From NCBI GenBank assembly GCA_902728285.1, contig CACVBU010000408.1, positions 379,878-443,877 of the forward strand: 64,000 bases of DNA, in the 5' to 3' direction. Both the position numbers and the translations under genes were made by a program. The notes under the pieces are model-generated. The model was not told where the DNA came from. It worked only from the letters and a program-made list of their open reading frames with translations, and made no database searches. Of the stretch, positions 1-13,795 are shown piece after piece. The stretch's first letter is position 1. The number at the start of each line of letters is the position of its first letter. Source of the stretch: Clytia hemisphaerica (Eukaryota > Cnidaria > Hydrozoa > Leptothecata > Clytiidae).

Positions 1-544
1 CCCATTCTCAGCCATTTATGGTCCAAAAAGCATATATTTTTTTTCGAGGTGCTATAACTGTTAATCCTGGTTCATCTAAGAAAAACACATACTTGAAATC
101 AGGGAAGTTTCTGAAAAGTATTAAATATTACGTTCAGTAGAACAGTCTTTATTTCTTTTGGTATTTTAATTCTTACTGTCTTCTAACAAGGTATGGCTTT
201 TGGTAAAATTTTTAGTCAGCCCAGGTGACTCTTCAAATCGGTTCGACGATTTTTTTCCCGCTGGTCGTCGTTAAGACTTTAAGTTTTAATTCCGATTTCG
301 GATTATTTTCGGGAAACAGGATTTCGGAATTACTTAGCGCGCGAAAATAAATTTTTCTTAGTAAGATAAAATAGGACGAGAAAAACACATAACATAAAAA
401 GACGCGTATAATTAATAATAAGAAAAAAATAAAAAAGATTCTTTTTTGCGACCAAAATGAAGCCAGCGTCAGTTTCGCAGCGTCAGCGTCAGCGTCAGCG
501 TCAACGCAAATCACATTCAAATCGAAAGTGGTTATAAAAAGTGT
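1..544. other. Unassigned sequence left of the satellite
   Basis: No gene is visible. The stretch is AT-rich. It holds a short imperfect hexamer run (GCGTCA)n at about 469-504, which produces a spurious Asp/Ala-rich minus-strand reading frame. The first recognisable satellite monomer begins near 545, in the middle of the unit (gccaacttggatcgaacgg). Confidence 0.6.
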
Positions 545-3500
545 TCTAGCCAACTTGGATCGAACGGTATGGCTCCCATTTATAGATATGATGCAACCTA
601 CACCCATTAGTGACCTTTTACAAAAAAATGAAGTTCATAGCTCCTTCCAATTTTTCAGTTAGTCGAGGAACGTGTTCCTAACTGACTTTAACCAAAAAGT
701 GAAAAAGTGGAATTCGGACTTTCTGGCCAACTTGGATCGAACGGTATGGCTCCCATTTATAGAAAGGACGCAACCTACACCCATTAGTGACCTTTTACAA
801 AAAAAATGAAGTTCATAGCTGCTTCCAATTTTTCAGTTAGTCGAGGAACGTGTTCCTAACTGACTTTAACCAAAAAGTGAAAAAGTGGAATTCGGACTTT
901 CTGGCCAACTTGGATCGAACGGTATGGCTCCCATTTATAAAAAGGACGCAACCTACACCCATTAGTGACCTTTTACAAAAGAAATGAAGTTCATGGCTGC
1001 TTCCAATTTTTCAGTTAGTCGAGGAACGTGCTCCTAACTGACTTTAACCAAAAAGTGAAAAAGTGGAATTCGGACTTTCTGGCCAACTTGGATCGAACGG
1101 TATGGCTCCCATTTATAGAAAGGACGCAACCTACACCCATTAGTGACCTTTTACAAAAGAAATGAAGTTCATAGCTGCTTCCAATTTTTCAGTTAGTCGA
1201 GGAACGTGTCCCTAACTGACTTTAACCAAAAAGTGAAAAAGTGGAATTCGGACTTTCTGGCCAACTTGGATCGAACGGTATGGCTCCCATTTATAGAAAG
1301 GACGCAACCTACACCCATTAGTGACCTTTTACAAAAAAAATGAAGTTCATAGCTGCTTCCAATTTTTCAGTTAGTCGAGGAACGTGTCCCTAACTGACTT
1401 TAACCAAAATGTGAAAAAGTGAAATTCGGGCTTTCTGGCCAACTTGGATCGAACGGTATGGCTCCCATTTATAGAAAGGACGCAACCTACACCCATTAGT
1501 GACCTTTTACAAAAGAAATGAAGTTCATAGCTGCTTCCAATTTTTCAGTTAGTCGAGGAACGTGTCCCTAACTGACTTTAACCAAAAATGTGAAAAAGTG
1601 AATTCGGGCTTTCTGGCCAACTTGGATCGAACGGTATGGCTCCCATTTATAGATATGATGCAACCTACACCCATTAGTGACCTTTTACAAAAAAATGAAG
1701 TTCATAGCTGCCTTCCAATTTTCAGTTAGTCGAGGAACGTGTCCCTAACTGACTTTAACCAAAATGTGAAAAAGTGAAATTCGGGCTTTCTGGCCAACTT
1801 GGATCGAACGGTATGGCTCCCATTTATAAAGGCAACTACACCCATTAGTGACCTTTTACAAAAAAATAAGTTCATAGCTGCTTCCAATTTTTCAGTTAGT
1901 CGAGGAACGTGTCCCTAACTGACTTTAACCAAAATGTGAAAAAGTGAAATTCGGGCTTTCTGGCCAACTTGGATCGAACGGTATGGCTCCCATTTATAAA
2001 AGGACGCAACCCTACACCCATTAGTGACCTTTTACAAAAAAAATGAAGTTCATGGCTGCTTCCAATTTTTCAGTTAGTCGAGAACGTGTCCCTAACGACT
2101 TTAACCAAAAGTAAAAAAGTGGAATTCGGACTTCTGGCCAACTTGGATCGAACGGTAGGCTCTCATTTATAGAAAGGACGCAACCTACACCCATTAGTGA
2201 CCTTTTACAAAAAAAGGAAGTTCATGGCTGCTTCCAATTTTTCAGTTAGTCGAGGAACGTGTCCCTAACTGACTTTAATAACCAAAAGTGAAAAAGTGGA
2301 ATTCGGACTTTCTGGCCAACTTGGATCGAACGGTATGGCTCCCATTTATAGAAAGGACGCAACCTACCACCATAGTGACCTTTTACAAAAAAAATGAAGT
2401 TCATAGCTGCTTCCAATTTTTCAGTTAGTCGAGGAACGTGTTCCTAACTGACTTTAACCAAAAAGTGAAAAAGTGGAATTCGGACTTTCTGGCCAACTTG
2501 GATCGAACGGTATGGCTCCCATTTATAGAAAGGACGCAACCTACACCCATTAGTGACCTTTTACAAAAGAAATGAAGTTCATGGCTGCTTCCAATTTTTC
2601 AGTTAGTCGAGGAACGTGTTCCTAACTGACTTTAACCAAAAAGTGAAAAAGTGGAATTCGGACTTTCTGGCCAACTTGGATCGAACGGTATGGCTCCCAT
2701 TTATAAAAGGACGCAACCTACACCCATTAGTGACCTTTTACAAAAAAAATAAAGTTCATAGCTGCTTCCAATTTTCAGTTAGTCGAGGAACGTGTTCCTA
2801 ACTGACTTTAACCAAAAGAAGAAAAAGTGGAATTCGGACTTTCTGGCCAACTTGGATCGAACGGTATGGCTCCCATTTATAGAAAGGACGCAACCTACAC
2901 CCATTAGTGACCTTTTACAAAAAAATGAAGTTCATAGCTGCTTCCAATTTTTCAGTTAGTCGAGGAACGTGTTCCCTAACTGACTTTAACCAAAAAGTGA
3001 AAAAGTGGAATTCGGACTTTCTGGCCAACTTGGATCGAACGGTATGGCTCCCATTTATAAAAGGACGCAACCTACACCCAATAGTGACCTTTACAAAAAA
3101 AAATGAAGTTCATAGCTGCTTCCAATTTTTCAGTTAGTCGAGGAACGTGTTCCTAACTGACTTTAACCAAAAAGTGAAAAAAAGGAATTCGGACTTTCTG
3201 GCCAACTTGGATCGAACGGTATGGCTCCCATTTATAAAAAGGACGCAACCTACACCCATTAGTGACCTTTTACAAAAGAAATGAAGTTCATGGCTGCTTC
3301 CAATTTTTCAGTTAGTCGAGGAACGTGTCCCTAACTGACTTTAACCAAAAAGTGAAAAAGTGGAATTCGGACTTTCTGGCCAACTTGGATCGAACGGTAT
3401 GGCTCCCATTTATAGAAAGGACGCAACCTACACCCATTAGTGACCTTTTACAAAAAAATGAAGTTCATGGCTGCTTCCAATTTTTCAGTTAGTCGAGGAA

Positions 3501-6500
3501 CGTGTTCCTAACTGACTTTAAAACCAAAAAGTGAAAAAGTGGAATTCGGACTTTCTGGCCAACTTGGATCGAACGGTATGGCTCCCATTTATAAAAAGGA
3601 CGCAACCTACACCCATTAGTGACCTTTTAAAAAAAAATGAAGTTCATAGCTGCTTCCATTTTTCAGTTAGTCGAGGAACGCGTTCCCAACTGACTTTAAC
3701 CAAAAAGTGAAAAAGGGGAATTCGGACTTTCTGGCCAACTTGGATCAAACGGTATGGCTCCCATTTATAGAAAGGACACAACCTACACCCATTAGTAACC
3801 TTTTCCAAAAGAAATGAAAGTCATGCCTGCTTCCAACTTTTCAGTTAGTCGAGGAACGTGTCCCTAACTGACTTTAACCAAAAAGTGAAAAAGTGGAATT
3901 CGGACTTTCTGGCCAACTTGGATCGAACGGTATGGCTCCCATTTATAGAAAGGACGCAACCTACACCCATTAGTGACCTTTTACAAAAGAAATGAAGTTC
4001 ATGGCTGCTTCCAATTTTTCAGTTAGTCGAGGAACGTGTCCCTAACTGACTTTAACCAAAAAGTGAAAAAGTGGAATTCGGACTTTCTGGCCAACTTGGA
4101 TCGAACGGTATGGCATCCATTTATAAAAAGGACGCAACCTACACCCATTAGTGACCTTTTACAAAAGAAATGAAGTTCATGGCTGCTTCCAATTTTTCAG
4201 TTAGTCGAGGAACGTGTCCTAACTGACTTTAACCAAAAAGTGAAAAAGTGGAATTCGGACTTTCTGGCCAACTTGGATCGAACGGTATGGCTCCCATTTA
4301 TAAAAAGGACGCAACCTACACCCACTAGTGACCTTTTACAAAAGAAATGAAGTTCATGGCTGCTTCCAATTTTTCAGTTAGTCGAGGAACGTGTTCCTAA
4401 CTGACTTTAACCAAAAAGTGAAAAAGTGGAATTCGGACTTTCTGGCCAACTTGGATCGAACGGTATGGCTCCCATTTATAGAAAGGACGCAACTACACCC
4501 ATTAGTGACCTTTTACAAAAGAAATGAAGTTCATGGCTGCTTCCAATTTTTCAGTTAGTCGAGGAACGTGTCCATATTTGACTTTAACCAAAAAGTGAAA
4601 AAGTGGAATTCGGACTTTCTGGCCAACTTGGATCGAACGGTATGGCTCCCATTTATAGAAAGGACGCAACCTACACCCACTAGTGACCTTTTACAAAAAA
4701 AATGAAGTTCATGGCTGCTTCCAATTTTTCAGTTAGTCGAGGAACGTGTTCCTAACTGACTTTAACCAAAAAGTGAAAAAGTGGAATTCGGACATTCTGG
4801 CCAACTTGGATCGAACGGTATGGCTCCCATTTATAGAAAGGACGCAACCTACACCCATTAGTGACCTTTTACAAAAGAAATGAAGTTCATGGCTGCTTCC
4901 AATTTTTCAGTTAGTCGAGGAACGTGTTCCTAACTGACTTTAACCAAAAAATGAAAAAGTGGAATTCGGACTTTCTGGCCAACTTGGATCGAACGGTATG
5001 GCTCCCATTTATAAAAAGGACGCAACATACACATAATAGTGACCTTTTACAAAAGAAATGAAGTTCATGGCTGCTTCCAATTTTTCAGTTAGTCGAGGAA
5101 CGTGTCCCTAACTGACTTTAACCAAAAAGTGAAAAAGTGGAATTCGGACTTTCTGGCCAACTTGGATCGAACGGTATGGCTCCCATTTATAGAAAGGACG
5201 CAACCTACACCCATTAGTGACCTTTTACAAAAAAATGAAGTTCATAGCTGCTTCCAATTTTTCAGTTAGTCGAGGAACGTGTTCCTAACTGACTTTAACC
5301 AAAAAGTGAAAAAGTGGAATTCGAACTTTCTGGCCAACTTGGATCGAACGGTATGGCTCTCATTTATAGAAAGGACGCAACCTACACATAATAGTGACCT
5401 TTTACAAAAGAAATGAAGTTCATGGCTGCTTCCAATTTTTCAGTTAGTCGAGGAACGTGTCCCTAACTGACTTTAACCAAAAAGTGAAAAAGTGGAATTC
5501 GGACTTTCTGGCCAACTTGGATCGAACGGTATGGCTCCCATTTATAGAAAGGACGCAACCTACACCCATTAGTGACCTTTTACAAAAGAAATAAAGTTCA
5601 TGGCTGCTTCCAATTTTTCAGTTAGTCGAGGAACGTGTTCCTAACTGACTTTAACCAAAAGGTGAAAAAGTGGAGTACGGACTTTCTGGCCAACTTGGAT
5701 CGAACGGTATGGCTCCCATTTATAAAAAGGACGCAACCTACACCCATTAGTGACCTTTTACAAAAGAAATGAAGTTCATGGCTGCTTCCAATTTTTCAGT
5801 TAGTCGAGGAACGTGCTCCTAACTGACTTTAACCAAAAAGTGAAAAAGTGGAATTCGGACTTTCTGGCCAACTTGGATCGAACGGTATGGCTCCCATTTA
5901 TAGAAAGGACGCAACCTACACCCATTAGTGACCTTTTACAAAAAAATGAAGTTCATAGCTGCTTCCAATTTTTCAGTTAGTCGAGGAACGTGTTCCTAAC
6001 TGACTTTAACCAAAAAGTGAAAAAGTGGAATTCGGACTTTCTGGCCAACTTGGATCGAACAGTATGGCTCCCATTTATAAAAAGGACGCAACCTACACAT
6101 AATAGTGACCTTTTACACAAAAGAAATGAAGTTCATGGCTGCTTCCAATTTTTCAATTAGTCGAGGAACGTGTCCCTAACTGACTTTAACCAAAAAGTGA
6201 AAAAGTGGAATTCGGACTTTCTGGCCAACTTGGATCGAACGGTATGGCTCCCATTTATAGAAAGGACGCAACCTACACCCATTAGTGACCTTTTACAAAA
6301 GAAATGAAGTTCATGGCTGCTTCCAATTTTTCAGTTAGTCGAGGAACGTGTTCCTAACTGACTTTAACCAAAAGTGAAAAAGTGGAATTCGGACTTTCTG
6401 GCCAACTTGGATCGAACGGTATGGCTCCCATTTATAAAAAGGACGCAACCTACACCCATTAGTGACCTTTTACAAAAAAAATGAAGTTCATGGCTGCTTC

Positions 6501-9500
6501 CAATTTTTCAGTTAGTCGAGGAACGTGTTCCTAACTGACTTTAACCAAAAAAAAGAAAAAGTGGAATTCGGACTTTCTGGCCAACTTGGATCGAACGGTA
6601 TGGCTCCCATTTATAGAAAGGACGCAACCTACACCCACTAGTGACCTTTTACAAAAAAATGAAGTTCATGGCTGCTTCCAATTTTTCAGTTAGTCGAGGA
6701 ACGTGTTCCTAACTGACTTTAACCAAAAAGTGAAAAAGTGGAATTCGGACTTTCTGGCCAACTTGGATCGAACGGTATGGCTCCCATTTATAGAAAGGAC
6801 GAAACCTACACCCATTAGTGACCTTTTACAAAAGAAATGAAGTTCATGGCTGCTTCCAATTTTTCAATTAGTCGAGGAACGTGTCCCTAACTGACTTTAA
6901 CCAAAAAGTGAAAAAGTGGAATTTGGACTTTCTGGCCAACTTGGATCGAACGGTATGGCTCCCATTTATAAAAAGGACGCAACCTACACCCATTAGTGAC
7001 CTTTTACAAAAGAAATGAAGTTCATGGCTGCTTCCAATTTTTCAGTTAGTCGAGGAACGTGTTCCTAACTGACTTTAACCAAAAAGTGAAAAAGTGGAAT
7101 TCGGACTTTCTGGCCAACTTGGATCGAACGGTATGGCTCCCATTTATAGAAAGGACGCAACCTACAATCATTAGTGACCTTTTACAAAAAAAATGAAGTT
7201 CATAGCTGCTTCCAATTTTTCAGTTAGTCGAGGAACGTGTCCCTAACTGACTTTAACCAAAAAGTGAAAAAGTGGAATTCGGACTTTCTGGCCAACTTGG
7301 ATCGAATGGTATGGCTCCCATTTATAAAAAGGACGCAACCTACACATAATAGTGACCTTTTACAAAAAAATGAAGTTCATAGCTGCTTCTAATTTTTCAG
7401 TTAGTCGAGAAACGTGTTCCTAACTGACTTTAACCAAAAAGTGAAAAAGTGGAATTCGGACTTTCTGGCCAACTTGGATCGAACGGTATGGCTCCCATTT
7501 ATAAAAAGGACGCAACTTACACCCATTAGTGACCTTTTACAAAATAAATGAAGTTCATGGCTGCTTCCAATTTTTCAGTTAGTCGAGGAACGTGTCCCTA
7601 ACTGACTTTAACCAAAAAGTGAAAAAGTTGAATTCGGACTTTCTGGCCAACTTGGATCGAACGGTATGGCTCCCATTTATAGAAAGGACGCAACCTACAC
7701 CCACTAGTGACCTTTTATAAAAGAAATGAAGTTCATGGCTGCTTCCAATTTTTCAGTTAGTCGAGGAACGTGTTCCTAACTGACTTTAACCAAAAAGTGA
7801 AAAAGTGGAATTCGGACTTTCTGGCCAACTTGGATCGAACGGTATGGCTCCCATTTATAAAAAGGACGCAACCTACACCCATTAGTGACCTTTTACAAAA
7901 AAGATGAAGTTCATAGCTGCTTCCAATTTTTCAGTTAGTCGAGGAACGCGTTCCCAACTGACTTTAACCAAAAAGTGAAAAAGGGGAATTCGGACTTTCT
8001 GGCCAACTTGGATCAAACGGTATGGCTCCCATTTATAGAAAGGACACAACCTACACCCATTAGTAACCTTTTACAAAAGAAATAAAGTTCATGGCTGCTT
8101 CCAATTTTTCAGTTAGTCGAGGAACGTGTCCCTAACTGACTATAACCAAAAAGTGAAAAAGTGAAATTCGGACTTTCTGGCCAACTTGGATCGAACGGTA
8201 TGGCTCTCATTTATAGAAAGGACGCAACCTACACCCATTAGTGACCTTTTACAAAAAAATGAATTTCATAGTTGCTTCCAATTTTTCAGTTAGTCGAGGA
8301 ACGTGTTCCTAACTGACTTTAACCAAAAAATGAAAAAGTGGAATTCGAACTTTCTGGCCTACTTGGATCGAACGGTATGGCTCCCATTTATAGAAAGGAC
8401 GCAACCTACACCCATTAGTGACCTTTTACAAAAAAAATGAAGTTCATAGCTGCTTCCAATTTTTCAGTTAGTCGAGGAACGTGTTCCTAACTGACTTTAA
8501 CCAAAAAGTGAAAAAGTGGAATTCGGACTTTCTGGCCAACTTGGATCGAACGGTATGGCTCCCATTTATAAAAAGGTCGCAACCTACACCCATTAGTGAC
8601 CTTTTACAAAAAAAATAAAGTTCATAGCTGCTTCCAATTTTTCAGTTAGTCGAGGAACGTGTTCCTAACTGACTTTAACCAAAAAAAAGAAAAAGTGGAA
8701 TTCGGACTTTCTGGCCAACTTGGATCGAATGGTATGGCTCCCATTTATAAAAAGGACGCAACCTACACATAATAGTGACCTTTTACAAAAAAATGAAGTT
8801 CATAGCTGCTTCCAATTTTTCAGTTAGTCGAGGAACGTGTTCCTAACTGACTTTAACCAAAAAGTGAAAAAGTGGAATTCGGACTTTCTGGCCAACTTGG
8901 ATCGAACGGTATGGCTCCCATTTATAAAAAGGACGCAACCTACACCCATTAGTGACCTTTTACAAAAGAAATGAAGTTCATGGCTGCTTCCAATTTTTCA
9001 GTTAGTCGAGGAACGTGTCCCTAACTGACTTTAACCAAAAAGTGAAAAAGTTGAATTCGGACTTTCTGGCCAACTTGGATCGAACGGTATGGCTCCCATT
9101 TATAAAAAGGACGCAACCTACACCCATTAGTGACCTTTTACAAAAAAAATAAAGTTCATAGCTGCTTCCAATTTTTCAGTTAGTCGAGGAACGCGTTCCC
9201 AACTGACTTTAACCAAAAAGTGAAAAAGGGGAATTCGGACTTTCTGGCCAACTTGGATCAAACGGTATGGCTCCCATTTATAGAAAGGACACAACCTAAA
9301 CCCATTTTTAACCTTTTACAAAAGAAATGAAGTTCATGGCTGCTTCCAATTTTTCAGTTAGTCGAGGAACGTGTCCCTAACTGACTTTAACCAAAAAGTG
9401 AAAAAGTGAAATTCGGACTTTCTGGCCAACTTGGATCGAACGGTATGGCTCTCATTTATAGAAAGGACGCAACCTACACCCATTAGTGACCTTTTACAAA

Positions 9501-9689
9501 AAAATGAAGTTCATAGTTGCTTCCAATTTTTCAGTTAGTCGAGGAACGTGTTCCTAACTGACTTTAACCAAAAAATGAAAAAGTGGAATTCGGACTTTCT
9601 GGCCAACTTGGATCGAACGGTATGGCTCCCATTTATAGAAAGGACGCAACCTACACCCATTAGTGACCTTTTACAAAAAAATGAAGTTT
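545..9689 (+). repeat. 178-bp tandem satellite array, left block
   Basis: A head-to-tail array of monomers about 178 bp long, about 51 copies. Successive copies of the anchor ggccaacttgg start at 725, 903, 1081 and 1259, a spacing of exactly 178. Each unit has a strongly kept core (gatcgaacggtatggctccc, then catttata) and a variable A-run after ccttttacaaaa. Variation is mostly A-run length, single substitutions (cataatag for cccattag; gatcaaacgg for gatcgaacgg) and single-base indels, denser between 1550 and 2400. The many 60-75-residue frames on both strands are by-products: 178 is not a multiple of three, so no frame is kept from unit to unit. The array may be a pericentromeric or dispersed satellite; the sequence does not say which. 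Confidence 0.95.
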
Positions 9690-11400
9690 TTTTTTTTTTT
9701 TTTTTTTTTTTTCTGTTTAATTATTTGCGTTTAATCACTAAGCTATTATAAAATTACACGTTAAAAGTTTTATAGCTATTGTTTGTGAGATAAAAAAATT
9801 GTTTACGCTAAAAACATTCGCAGGAGATAGAAGAAGGCATTGCTACCTTTTCACCTATCCCCTTGATTGCGAAAGTGTTTATTTACATCTGCTACATGTT
9901 TTATATAATAGAAAAAGAGAAATAAAAGAATAAAGAAGAAAAAAAGGATTATATAATTTATTTACACCTATGTGATACATTGTCATTTAGTAATATTTCT
10001 CAACATCTGTGTTAAAGATATATTTCTTTACAGCCTTTTGGAAACTTAGTTTTGATTTTTCTCCACAAGTTTCTTTGAGATCACTATTAAGAACATTGTT
10101 CCACATAAAAGGACCCCTATATCTAATGGCAAACCTTTTGACATCTAATCGTGCACCCTGTATTTTAAAAGCATTTTTTGAGTATCTTGTTTGGTATTTA
10201 TGATTTATTTGAGGAAATTGGTTCAAAAATAAGTCAGGACAGGTTTTAGTTTTAACACTTTGCATAAATGCAATTGTCTGGTAGATGTTTATTTGATGGA
10301 TATTAAGCGCGCCTAAGTCCTTAAAGTGATGATTAACCGGACTAAATTTATTTACACCAAACATGATGCGGAGTGCATGTTTTTGTTTACTAAAGAGTTT
10401 TTTTAAGTTCGATTTAAAAGTACTACCCCATATTATGTTACAATAATTTAAATAACTATGAATAAATGCAAAGTAAAGTTTTTTGAGCGAATTTAGTTCA
10501 AGGACTTGCTTAGCTTTAAAAAGAACTCCGATGTTTTTAGAGATCTTATTTTCAATGGTTTTAATGTGTTTATTCCAATTTAAGGATTCGTCAATTATTA
10601 CTCCGAGGAAGCTTGTATCGTAAACTCGTTTAATTTCTGTATCGTTAATTCGTAAGGAAGGGAGTCTTAAAGGTAGGTCGTCAACTTTACTGCGTTTACA
10701 GAAAAGTATGTACTTCGTTTTTTTAACATTCAGTGATAATTTGTTAGCGACAAACCAGTTATTTATAAGGTTAAGTTCATTGTTTACTAATTCAAAAAGT
10801 GTTTTTAGGTTTTTGTTTGAATAGAAAAGATTAGTATCGTCAGCAAATAGTATAAAATCAAGTAGTTTCGATGTGTTATTTAGATCGTTTACGTAAATCA
10901 GGAATAGTAGTGGTCCCAGGATTGAGCCTTGGGGAACCCCACAGTCAATTTTTCTAGTGGTCGTTGTCGAGTCGTCATATGCAACACATTGTCTACGTCC
11001 AGTCAAATAGTTTTTAAACCAGTCCAAGTTAGTACCTGTTATTCCGTATCGTTCCATTTTTGAGATTAGTATGTCATGGTTAACAGTGTCAAATGCTTTT
11101 GAAAGGTCAATGAAAATACCAATGGTGAATTTATTCTTTTCGAAAGAATTTGAAATTTCACTGATTAATTCGAGTAGAGCGTGTTCAGTCGAGTGTTTTT
11201 GTTGGAAGCCAAATTGTTTTTGATATAGAATTTTATGCTGCTGAAGATAGTCATAGAGCCTGTTGTACATGATTTTCTCGAGGAGTTTTGAAAAGCATGG
11301 TAAAACTGAGATTGGCCTATAATTCCCTGGGTCATTTTTGTCTCCTGTTTTAAAAACGGGTGTAACTTTAGCAATTTTTAATTCATTCGGAAATATGCCT
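9690..11400 (-). mobile_element. 5'-truncated CR1/Jockey-group LINE inserted in the satellite
   Basis: On the minus strand this is the 3' part of a non-LTR retrotransposon: RT domain, ORF2 C-terminus, a roughly 260-bp 3' UTR, then a poly-A tail (T-run about 9688-9712 on the plus strand). The 5' end is truncated within the N-terminal part of RT at 11400. The satellite is interrupted between gaagtt (left) and agttcatagc (right), leaving a short target duplication of about four bases (AGTT). It is a close sibling of the longer LINE at 15691-23448; the proteins differ at only a few residues over 380. It supplies the unoccupied version of the site where a DNA transposon split that second copy. Confidence 0.9.
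9987..11398 (-). CDS. LINE ORF2 reverse transcriptase, C-terminal fragment
   Basis: This is the reverse transcriptase that would copy the LINE RNA at the target site. An open frame runs from the truncation point to the stop at 9987, about 470 residues, with no native start; the first Met is at 11270. Visible RT motifs are NYRPISVLP upstream of the Met, GFQQKHSTEHAL, FIDLSKAFDTVNHD, GVPQGSILGPLLF and the catalytic FADDTNLF. These are followed by SLNVKKTKY and a thumb/C-terminal region ending DVEKYY. The frame is undamaged where present, unlike the frameshifted sibling copy, so the insertion looks young. It lacks the endonuclease and ORF1 because of 5' truncation, so it cannot move on its own. 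Exact clade (CR1, Rex1, L2, Jockey) cannot be fixed by eye. Confidence 0.9.
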
Positions 11401-13795
11401 AGTTCATAGCTGCTTCCAATTTTTCAGTTAGTCGAGGAACGTGTTCCTAACTGACTTTAACCAAAAAGTGAAAAAGTGGAATTCGGACTTTCTGGCCAAC
11501 TTGGATCGAACGGTATGGCTCCCATTTATAAAAAGGTCGCAACCTACACCCATTAGTGACCTTTTACAAAAAAAATAAAGTTCATAGCTGCTTCCAATTT
11601 TTCAGTTAGTCGAGGAACGTGTTCCTAACTGACTTTAACCAAAAAAAAGAAAAAGTGGAATTCGGACTTTCTGGCCAACTTGGATCGAACGGTATGGCTC
11701 CCATTTATAGAAAGGACGCAACCTACAATCATTAGTGACCTTTTACAAAAAAAATGAAGTTCATAGCTGCTTCCAATTTTTCAGTTAGTCGAGGAACGTG
11801 TCCCTAACTGACTTTAACCAAAAAGTGAAAAAGTGGAATTCGGACTTTCTGGCCAACTTGGATCGAATGGTATGGCTCCCATTTATAAAAAGGACGCAAC
11901 CTACACATAATAGTGACCTTTTACAAAAAAATGAAGTTCATAGCTGCTTCCAATTTTTCAGTTAGTCGAGGAACGTGTTCCTAACTGACTTTAACCAAAA
12001 AGTGAAAAAGTGGAATTCGGACTTTCTGGCCAACTTGGATCTAACGGTATGGCTCCCATTTATAAAAAGGACACAACCTACACCCATTAGTGACCTTTTA
12101 CAAAAGAAATGAAGTTCATGGCTGCTTCCAATTTTTCAGTTAGTCGAGGAACGTGTCCCTAACTTACTTTAACCAAAAAGTGAAAAAGTTGAATTCGGAC
12201 TTTCTGGCCAACTTGGATCGAACGGTATGGCTCCCATTTATAGAAAGAACGCAACCTACACCCACTAGTGACCTTTTACAAAAGAAATGAAGTTCATGGC
12301 TGCTTCCAATTTTTCAGTTAGTCGAGGAACGTGTTCCTAACTGACTTTAACCAAAAAGTGAAAAAGTGGAATTCGGACTTTCTGGCCAACTTGGATCGAA
12401 CGGTATGGCTCCCATTTATAAAAAGGACGCAACCTACACCCATTAGTGACCTTTTACAAAAAAAATGAAGTTCATAGCTGCTTCCAATTTTTCAGTTAGT
12501 CGAGGAATGCGTTCCCAACTGACTTTAACCAAAAAGTGAAAAAGGGGAATTCGGACTTTCTGGCCAACTTGGATCAAACGGTATGGCTCCCATTTATAGA
12601 AAGGACACAACCTATACCCATTAGTAACCTTTTACAAAAGAAATGAAGTTCATGGCTGCTTCCAATTTTTCAGTTAGTCGAGGAACGTGTCCCTAACTGA
12701 CTTTAACCAAAAAGTGAAAAAGTGGAATTCGGACTTTCTGGCCAACTTGGATCGAACGGTATGGCTCTCATTTATAGAAAGGACGCAACCTACACCCATT
12801 AGTGACCTTTTTGAAAAAAAATGAAGTTCATAGCTGCTTCCAATTTTTCAGTTAGTCGAGGAACGTGTTCCTAACTGACTTTAACCAAAAAGTGAAAAAG
12901 TGGAATTCGGACTTTCTGGCCAACTTGGATCGAACGGTATGGCTCCTATTTATAGAAAGGACGCAACCTACACCCATTAGTGACCTTTTACAAAAAAATG
13001 AAGTTCATAGCTGCTTCCAATTTTTCAGTTAGTCGAGGAACGTGTTCCTAACTGACTTTAACCAAAAAGTGAAAAAGTGGAATTCGGACTTTCTGGCCAA
13101 CTTGGATCGAACGGTATGGCTCCCATTTATAAAAAGGACGCAACCTACATCCATTAGTGACCTTTTACAAAAGAAATGAAGTTCATGGCTGCTTCCAATT
13201 TTTCAATTAGTCGAGGAACGTGTCCCTAACTGACTTTAACCAAAAAGTGAAAAAGTTGAATTCGGACTTTCTGGCCAACTTGGATCGAACGGTATGGCTC
13301 CCATTTATAGAAAGGACGCAACCTACACCCACTAGTGACCTTTTACAAAAGAAATGAAGTTCATGGCTGCTTCCAATTTTTCAGTTAGTCGAGGAACGTG
13401 TTCCTAACTGACTTTAACCAAAAAGTGAAAAAGTGGAATTCGGACTTTCTGGCCAACTTGGATCGGACGGTATGGCTCCCATTTATAAAAAGGACGCAAC
13501 CTACACCCATTAGTGACCTTTTACAAAAGAAAATGAAGTTCATGGCTGCTTCCAATTTTTCAGTTAGTCGAGGAACGTGTTCCCAACTGACTTTAACCAA
13601 AAAGTGAAAAAGTGGAATTCGGACTTTCTGGCCAACTTGGATCAAACGGTATGGCTCCCATTTATAGAAAGGACACAACCTACAACCATTAGTGAGCTTT
13701 TACAAAAGAAATGAAGTTCATGGCTGCTTCCAGTTTTTCAGTTAGTCGAGGAACGTGTCCGTAATTGACTTTAACCAAAATGTCAAAAAGTGAAT
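11401..13795 (+). repeat. 178-bp tandem satellite array, right block
   Basis: The same satellite resumes directly after the LINE, about 13 monomers. The first monomers here repeat variant combinations seen around 8450-8730 (aaaaaggtcgcaacc, then a monomer with aaccaaaaaaaagaaaaag), so blocks of several monomers have been duplicated together. The last unit degrades after 13690 (tgtccgtaattgac), and the array ends near 13795. Confidence 0.93.

Noticed and set aside
2616-3137. Small plus-strand proteins (MFLTDFNQKVKKWNSDFL...) repeated in the satellite
   Set aside because: They are translations of the 178-bp monomer. The unit length is not a multiple of three and the frames differ from unit to unit, so no protein is maintained.
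545-13795. CRISPR-like array
   Set aside because: Head-to-tail 178-bp units without unique spacers in an intron-containing genome; this is a satellite.
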